From the NCBI GenBank assembly GCA_951230915.1, contig OX579637.1, forward strand, positions 24,676,001 through 24,740,000: DNA of 64,000 bases, read 5' to 3'. This DNA is from Antitrichia curtipendula. Taxonomy: Eukaryota; Streptophyta; Bryopsida; Hypnales; Leucodontaceae. Shown here one piece after another: positions 58,641 to 64,000 of the stretch. Both the position numbers and the translations under genes were made by a program. Within the stretch, counting starts at the first letter, position 1; each line of letters opens with the position of its first letter. The notes under the pieces are model-generated. The model searched no databases, was not told where the DNA came from, and worked only from the letters and a program-made list of their open reading frames with translations.

Positions 58641-60469
58641 AAATCTAGAAGCCTGAAAAGGCGTGCAAGAGTAAGCAAACTAGCGTACCTCACAAACATG
58701 ACGTCGATGTTGCATAATAGAATAGTCACAGATGAGCAACCTGAAGCCATCTAAAACCGTGCCAGATGAAGAGATGACACGTAGAGTTGGTTGCGTCAAA
58801 CTGATGACCTCCGTGGCAGTAGTGTCTTCACGAGCAGTGGAGCCGGTTGCTGCACCGGACGCGGAGGGTGCAGGTGCTAGTGGAGAAGACTGCATACCCT
58901 TTGTGGTCTTCACAATCCCCTTCTTCAAGGCCGTATCAGGAGTTGTAGCAAAGGACTTGTAAGGTCTATCCTTTGAAAGTCCAACCTTCAACGGTCTAGC
59001 CTTCTTCTTGATTGAACTCTTCTTAGCTTCCAATAGATCCTCAGAACCCGACACCTCTTCTTTTTCATCCTCCCGAACCACCACCTGCCCACTCAATCGC
59101 TTCTTCAATTCCACCTCTGTAGATAGCATGAAGTTTTTAGGGCACTCAAGATACCACGCACACTCCTGAAAGTGGTCCAAGCTATAGTTCTTCTTCTGTC
59201 TAGTAGAGAAAATGCATGTCTCTTTGTCAGAGGCATCACATCAACTATGAGCACATGGAGGAAGCCTCGTGATGGCACTTGCAAGCAAGAGAACCTGCTC
59301 ATGTACCTACACAACGAAATAAATCTTAGTCACATTAAAAAGAATGTTGGATTTGCAAAAAAACGAAGAAGTGTACGAAGATTTATCTAAGGCAAAAACG
59401 CTTCTCCAGCTTCTCTCCCTCATTAATACCAATGAAATCTTTGTCTTTTGTGAAAGTCTGATCACCTGCAAAGTATCCCAAGAATGCCTTCTTCCATAAT
59501 GTGATCCTCCAGGTCTCAATATAATCTTCAAGGGATTCGTAATCCTTTGAGGAATCAAGCCTGCTTGCCATATCCAAGTAGCCAGGGAGTTCAACCTTAG
59601 TTGCGGCCTCAAGGCCCGCCCAAAATGTTGCCCGTGCCAACCACTTCCTCAAAGTGTCTTCACTACAAGGAGCTTTGGAGAAGTGCAGGTCAACTCTCAA
59701 TCCGGAGGGGCTATTCCACCAGTGCAACCAACGAACTTTATAAAGAGGTTCAACAGAGGCGGTTGCAATGAGTTGCAATTTCTCCAAAGTCATCTCAACC
59801 TTAGCAGCAATATGATTGCTGTAATGCTCAATGATCTGCCAAAAAAAAGAAGGGCATAAGCAACAACATGCACAAAAACGTGCCAAATGCAAGGCAAAGT
59901 CCTTCTTTTTCTCAAAAAAGGTAACTCAAAGAGGGACAATGTTGAAAATAAAATTTATTTTACTTGCTCCATGAATCCTTGCCCATATTGCGGATTAGCT
60001 ATGGATTGAGTATTGTTGAACATTGTTCTAAGTTCCGCCTTCTTCTTGGCAACACTTGCTGCGACATAATCCTGAAGGCCTTTCTCGCTCTATTGATCCT
60101 CCTCTGTCTCTTCATCATACAATTGGCCGGCTTCTTGCAAGGCTTGCATTATCTCATTCTGTAGATGGCACATGTCATGCTATCGATTTTTGATATATAA
60201 AACAAACTTTAATCACAAGGGGAATCACTCACATGAAAAATGAAGTTAACCATTAACTCTCTTGTTAATGATACCACGTCTTTGTACTCTTTGCCACACA
60301 TGATTTGAACTGCTTCTCAAAAAGCACAGGCTTGAAGTACTTTAGTGAAAAATTCCCGTATTTTTGAATGTGATGCAAAGTATGAACCAGTGATGTCTTG
60401 ACATGAATGGTTTGGTTTGACCTGCACAGAAGTTACAAATAAGTTTAAACATGAGGCCGTCGGGGCCGA

Positions 60470-61285
60470 CTCCTCAATGCGCTACCATCTTAACAAATAA
60501 TCACAAAGAGACGAGGACCCACTCCCTTTCATCTCCTCGGCCAAGTCCCATCCAAGGTTGTTGGACCCAACACCTGAATGGTGCTCCCAACTGGCGCTCC
60601 CATCTTACCAAAAAAAACAAAAAATCCCGAGGACCCAATTCCTATCATCCCCTGCAAGCTGCCAACCAAGGTTGTCAAAGCAGACACCAAAATAGTGCTC
60701 CCAACTGGCGTTCCCATCTTAAAAAAAAACCCACAAACCTTAAGCACCTATATCCAATCATCCCCTTGCGAGCTGCCAACCAAGGCTGTAGGAAACAACA
60801 CAATGGTGCTCCCAACTGGCGGTCCATGTTACCAAAATAACAACAAACCTCGAGGACCCAATTCCAATCATCTCCTCTGTGAACTGCCAACCAAGGCTGC
60901 AGAAAACAACACAATGGTGCTCCCAACTGGCGCTCCTATCTTACCAAAAAAACAACAAACTCCGAGGACCCAATTCCATTCATCTCCCCCACGAGCTGCC
61001 AACCAAGGCTGTCGGACCCGACACCTCCATCTACAGGCGCTCCCATCTTACCAAAAAAAACACAAACCCTTAAGGACACAATTCCAAATATCTCCCCGCA
61101 AGCTGCCAACCAAGGCTGCCAGACCTGAAACCACAATGGTGCTCCGAACTGGCGCTGTTATCTTACCAAAAAAAACACAAACCCCCAAGGACCCAATTCC
61201 AATCACCCCCTCGCGAGCTACCAATTAAGGCTATCGGAACCGACACCTCCATCTGACTGCCTACAAGCACTCCCATCATATCCAA
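60470..61285. repeat. Intron tandem array, about 112-bp unit, seven copies
   Basis: GTGCTCCCAACTGGCG or its variant occurs at 60581, 60695, 60806, 60917, about 61027 and 61139, spaced 110-114 bp. Units include GAGGACCCAATTCC, ATCATCCCCT and GAGCTGCCAACCAAGGCTG. The array stays open in one plus-strand frame for 216 codons by periodicity; I do not call that a gene. It lies in the intron after the ParB-like exon of the minus-strand gene. Confidence 0.85.
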
Positions 61286-61317
61286 ATGAATACATAAACA
61301 AACTAAAAACAAATCCC

Positions 61318-61985
61318 ACACGTTCATACTTGTTAATGTTGTGCATTGCATTGAGCAATTCTCCTCGTCCTCCGAATAGATCTAGCAATACGGAATCCGG
61401 ATTACCATTCTTCCGGTACCAATTCAGATTCCCTTTGTGTAAAGTATCAATAGCTTCCCTCCAAGCCAGAAGTCGGTAATTCCCATCGTACATGAAGAAC
61501 ATCTTGTTGCTAAGTGGGGCCAAATTTGGATCAGCTTTGAGCTTCTCTTTGAACGCATCATTCTCTACTTTCCAATAGGATTCCTAGCCCCCCACATCCT
61601 CTGGTAAAACTTCTCTACCTGACTTGTCCTTGTTATGCTCATAAACATACAAGGCCCCGGAATGAGTCTTATAGCCGTATCGAAATGCTTCCATTAACTT
61701 TATAACATCACACATCAAGGTAGGCCTGACCATTGGCATATGAATCATACAGTAGAAGGGAATAGGAATTATAGATTTGGAGACTGGTTGTCTCCTCATT
61801 TTTTCTATAACAGCATACAGATTGCCTTGGAGCAATCCAGTTTGCATTTCATCTTCTACCTTCCGCACTCCAATCACTTCACAGCGGGCCTTCTCTTCCA
61901 CTGAGATTGGAATGCTCGGAATGCCCAAGGGAGGTTGAGCATCAAATTCCACTTCCAGTGACATTGCTTTGTCTGTAGTGGCCAC
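61318..61985 (-). pseudogene. ParB-like N-terminal domain of the fusion gene
   Basis: After an Asp/Glu/Ser/Pro-rich start come SIIPIPFYCMIHMPMVRP, then past TAG 61584 (expected CAG) MFFMYDGNYRLLAWREAI (about 61450-61505) and ELLNAMHNINK (about 61320-61352). The D-G-N-Y-R-L-x-A-x-R-E-A pattern matches the nucleotide-binding loop of ParB/Srx-fold proteins (D-G-x-H-R-L-x-A), with Tyr for His. The exon ends at an AAGTATGA-type donor, and the next intron holds a 112-bp repeat array. Confidence 0.5.
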
Positions 61986-62389
61986 TCTGTCCGATGTAGC
62001 CGGAGAGGATTCAGGCTTAGCACCAGCAGATTTGGTCTACGAAGGACTTCCAAGTGACATCAATAAATGCCTGCTGGACTTCACGATTTTCACGACATCG
62101 TCTTGTCCCTCTACATCCTCAACTGCAAGTAGAGATGGTGTTTCAGCTTGCTACTTTGAAATGCACTGCTCTCCATCGGCCACATCTTCTAAAACACCAT
62201 CCACGTTAAATGGCTCTGCCATCTCCACATCCTGCACCAATATATGCCTAAGTTCAATTCCAAAAGCAATCACTATTCAAATTTAAAGAACACTATCATA
62301 AAACCAACTAACTAGCGTACAAATATATTTACATAAGTGTGCCCCACGTCCCCCAAAGAGAAAAATTATGCCTAATATAAAGTCAAGGT

Positions 62390-63055
62390 TGGTAGCCCCT
62401 CAAGAGGTTTGGCTCGGCTTGATGTCGGGTCCAACACCTCTAAGGTGTTCCCCACAGGCGGGGCATCTTTACAAAACAGTTTGACAAATACGGGAACACA
62501 AATCAAATATTCCCCCCACCCGCCAACTGCCCACTAAGGCTGTCGGAGCCGACACCTTCACGGTGCTCCCTATGGCGCTGCAAAATTGATAAAAAAAATA
62601 ACAAACATAAGGGTCTCAAATCAATCCATCCCCCCCTTGAGACATAGAAACCAGGGCTGTCGAGGTCAACTCCTCCATCTAACTGCCACCAAGACATACA
62701 CAAGCTGAAGATGCTACACAATGTGGTGGCACTATTGGAAAAAAATATAAAAACAAAGAGGACTCAGTAAAGACCATCCCTCCCCTCGAGCTCCAACCCA
62801 AAGTTGTCGGAGCCGACAACTCCAAGGTGATCCCCATTGGTGGGGCATCTTCACAAAACAATTTGGAAAACATGAGGATACAAATCAAAGCCTTGTCCTA
62901 CCCACCAACTGCTTACCAAGGCTGTCGAGGCCGACACCTCCTCTCAGCTGCCTAGTGGCGCGGCTCCTAACCAAATTAACTCAAACACATGAGTATTCTA
63001 ATGTAAACAATCCCCCATGCAAGCTGCAAACCAAGGTTGGTGGGTGGGCTTTGCC
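62390..63055. repeat. Diverged relatives of the 112-bp repeat in intron 1
   Basis: CTGTCGGAGCCGACACC and neighbours recur near 62540, 62660, 62805 and 62923. The same phrases (AACTGCCxACCAAGGCTG, GGTGCTCCC) are used in the array at 60470-61285. They lie in the first intron of the same gene (62232-63175). Confidence 0.65.
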
Positions 63056-63220
63056 ATCGCCATTCCTCGGAAAATCTTCTCTCACAATTGGATCAATCCA
63101 AAGTTGAGGGATTTTGGCGCTCTCCGAACCCTAACATGCATTCAAATGGGACCAGAGGAGTCACGATTTTCTTACTTGCATTGCTTCTTCTACATTTGTT
63201 GACGCTCTACCCGCCGCCAT

Positions 63221-64000
63221 TTCAACGAGCTGTTCACTTGTCTATGGAGATAACAATCAGTCTTCTGAAAACATACATTGAACTCAAACTATTTCAACAT
63301 CGCAAGCAAAGCGTACAGAAGAGATCAAATTCTAATTAGGATTATTGCATCTAGCTTTGAACAACACATCGACTCACTTGCACAACAGTAATTGGGGCGG
63401 TGTTGCGATCGTGTGAGAGGGTGAACAAGTGGAAGACCTCAAGATACAGTACGGAATCTGAACATCGTCCCGCAACAAGGCTCGGCCTAAAGTGATATGT
63501 TAAATTAATATGAGTCCATTTGCTAGGTCTCTAGTTGTCCCAATCATAATCCGGATACACAAATTTACTCAAGCGTCAAATTTTCCTACTTGGCCCCGCC
63601 GCCGTTCGTCACGATTTTTATTATTTATACGGCTCTCAATCCATAAAGGATTCATTAATCCTCCATTCATAAAAACTAAATCCCTTTGTACTTTTGGAAG
63701 ATAGAGATTGCCACCTTCACTGCAATTACCTATCATTTGTATGTTGGAAATTTATAAAATTTTGACCACAAACATTAAGTTTAGCTTCACAGTCTTTACT
63801 CTATGAAGTAGTGATTTTACTCAATTGGCTTGGCCTTCAGAGGTTTAGTGTCCATGCTATCCACTTATAATGTCATGTGTTTTTCTTTGATACTTTAATT
63901 TGAATGTCGTAAAACTAAACATTACTTGGGCCGTTCGATTGATGATTTGTCGACTAACCTATTTCATTTGGTAATCAAATAAATTTTTTCGACCATATCT
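63221..64000. other. Upstream region of the fusion gene, no other gene seen
   Basis: Contains the 5' flank of the minus-strand gene. Several short frames on the plus strand have no recognisable content. No clear TATA box at a fixed distance was identified. Confidence 0.35.

Larger units (their letters stand above)
57334..63220 (-). pseudogene. ParB-like plus beta-class amino-methyltransferase fusion gene, many exons, decayed
   Basis: This is a spliced plant gene of about 1,100 codons. Exon 1 (63220-63176, MAAGRASTNVEEAMQ) ends at a GTAAGA donor. Exon 2 starts at 62231 after TTGGTGCAG and runs in frame to about 61318 with TAG at 62174, 62036 and 61584. The N-terminal part is ParB-like (see 61318-61985). 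Middle exons (60420-60240, 60160-59960, 59840-59390, 59310-58690) encode helical and Lys-rich linkers. The C-terminal part is a methyltransferase (57737-58640), followed by an acidic last exon (57625-57334, ending DDEALVE). At least seven stops, all TAG or TGA, and one frameshift near 58170 break it. The combination of ParB-like and methyltransferase domains is known from bacteria and phages; here it has introns, so it is nuclear and old. Confidence 0.6.

Noticed and set aside
60578..61228. 216-codon plus-strand open frame
   Set aside because: It is the 112-bp repeat read through, with repeated peptide phrases, and it lies in an intron of the minus-strand gene.
3948..63220. Altered genetic code with TAG read as Gln
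   Set aside because: TGA stops and frameshifts occur in the same genes, and the TnpA-like gene ends normally. Mutational decay explains the pattern better.

Overview
This window looks like repeat-rich nuclear DNA of a land plant. The evidence is spliced genes with GT/AG introns, TTTAGGG-type telomere-like repeats at 2271-2300, a complete plant CACTA (En/Spm) transposon with Tnp2 and TnpA genes, a hAT transposase with DUF659, and a DUF7869-type gene. The mix of families makes a non-seed plant (bryophyte, fern or lycophyte) plausible, but I cannot fix the lineage from sequence alone. Almost everything is mobile or decaying; no intact housekeeping gene was recognised.

Layout. 1-2.1 kb: three tandem or satellite repeat families. 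2.3-7.5 kb: a decayed DUF7869-type gene (copy 1) with an array of palindromes upstream. 7.6-32.3 kb: a tandem duplicate of the same unit (copy 2), cut open by about 21 kb of inserted DNA. The insertions can be read to the base. A 3.38-kb TG...TA element with a GAGCA target duplication (10003-16772) holds an inverted second copy of itself (10081-13466, duplication ATTCC). A 14.2-kb CACTA element (16806-31015, duplication AGG) landed 28 bases past the GAGCA duplication. The 3.38-kb elements look like solo LTRs, each carrying a ~547-codon reading frame in what would be U3.

The CACTA element carries a minus-strand transposase gene (Tnp2 with DUF4218 and DUF4216, one amber stop) and an apparently open plus-strand TnpA-like gene. 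Minisatellites sharing the core TGCAACT/AGTTGCA fill both ends and several introns.

32.3-38.3 kb: a decayed plus-strand gene with a ParB-like domain, a possible methyltransferase-like half and an FCP1-like phosphatase region. 39-40.5 kb: a kinase-like relic. 42-55 kb: two relics of one unknown family (42.5-45.4 plus, 49.0-50.1 minus), a hAT transposase relic, two ~1.0-1.2-kb CACTATAAG-ended elements, a foldback-like palindrome (46.3-47.9 kb) and GC-rich degenerate GTCCACGCC arrays next to several of these genes.

57.3-63.2 kb: a minus-strand, many-exon gene joining a ParB-like N-terminal domain to a beta-class amino-methyltransferase C-terminal domain. Two of its introns carry related ~112-bp repeats. 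It has at least seven in-frame stops and is a pseudogene here.

Most premature stops in the window are TAG or TGA where the frame or a paralogue implies CAG, CGA or TGG, as expected from decay of methylated cytosines.
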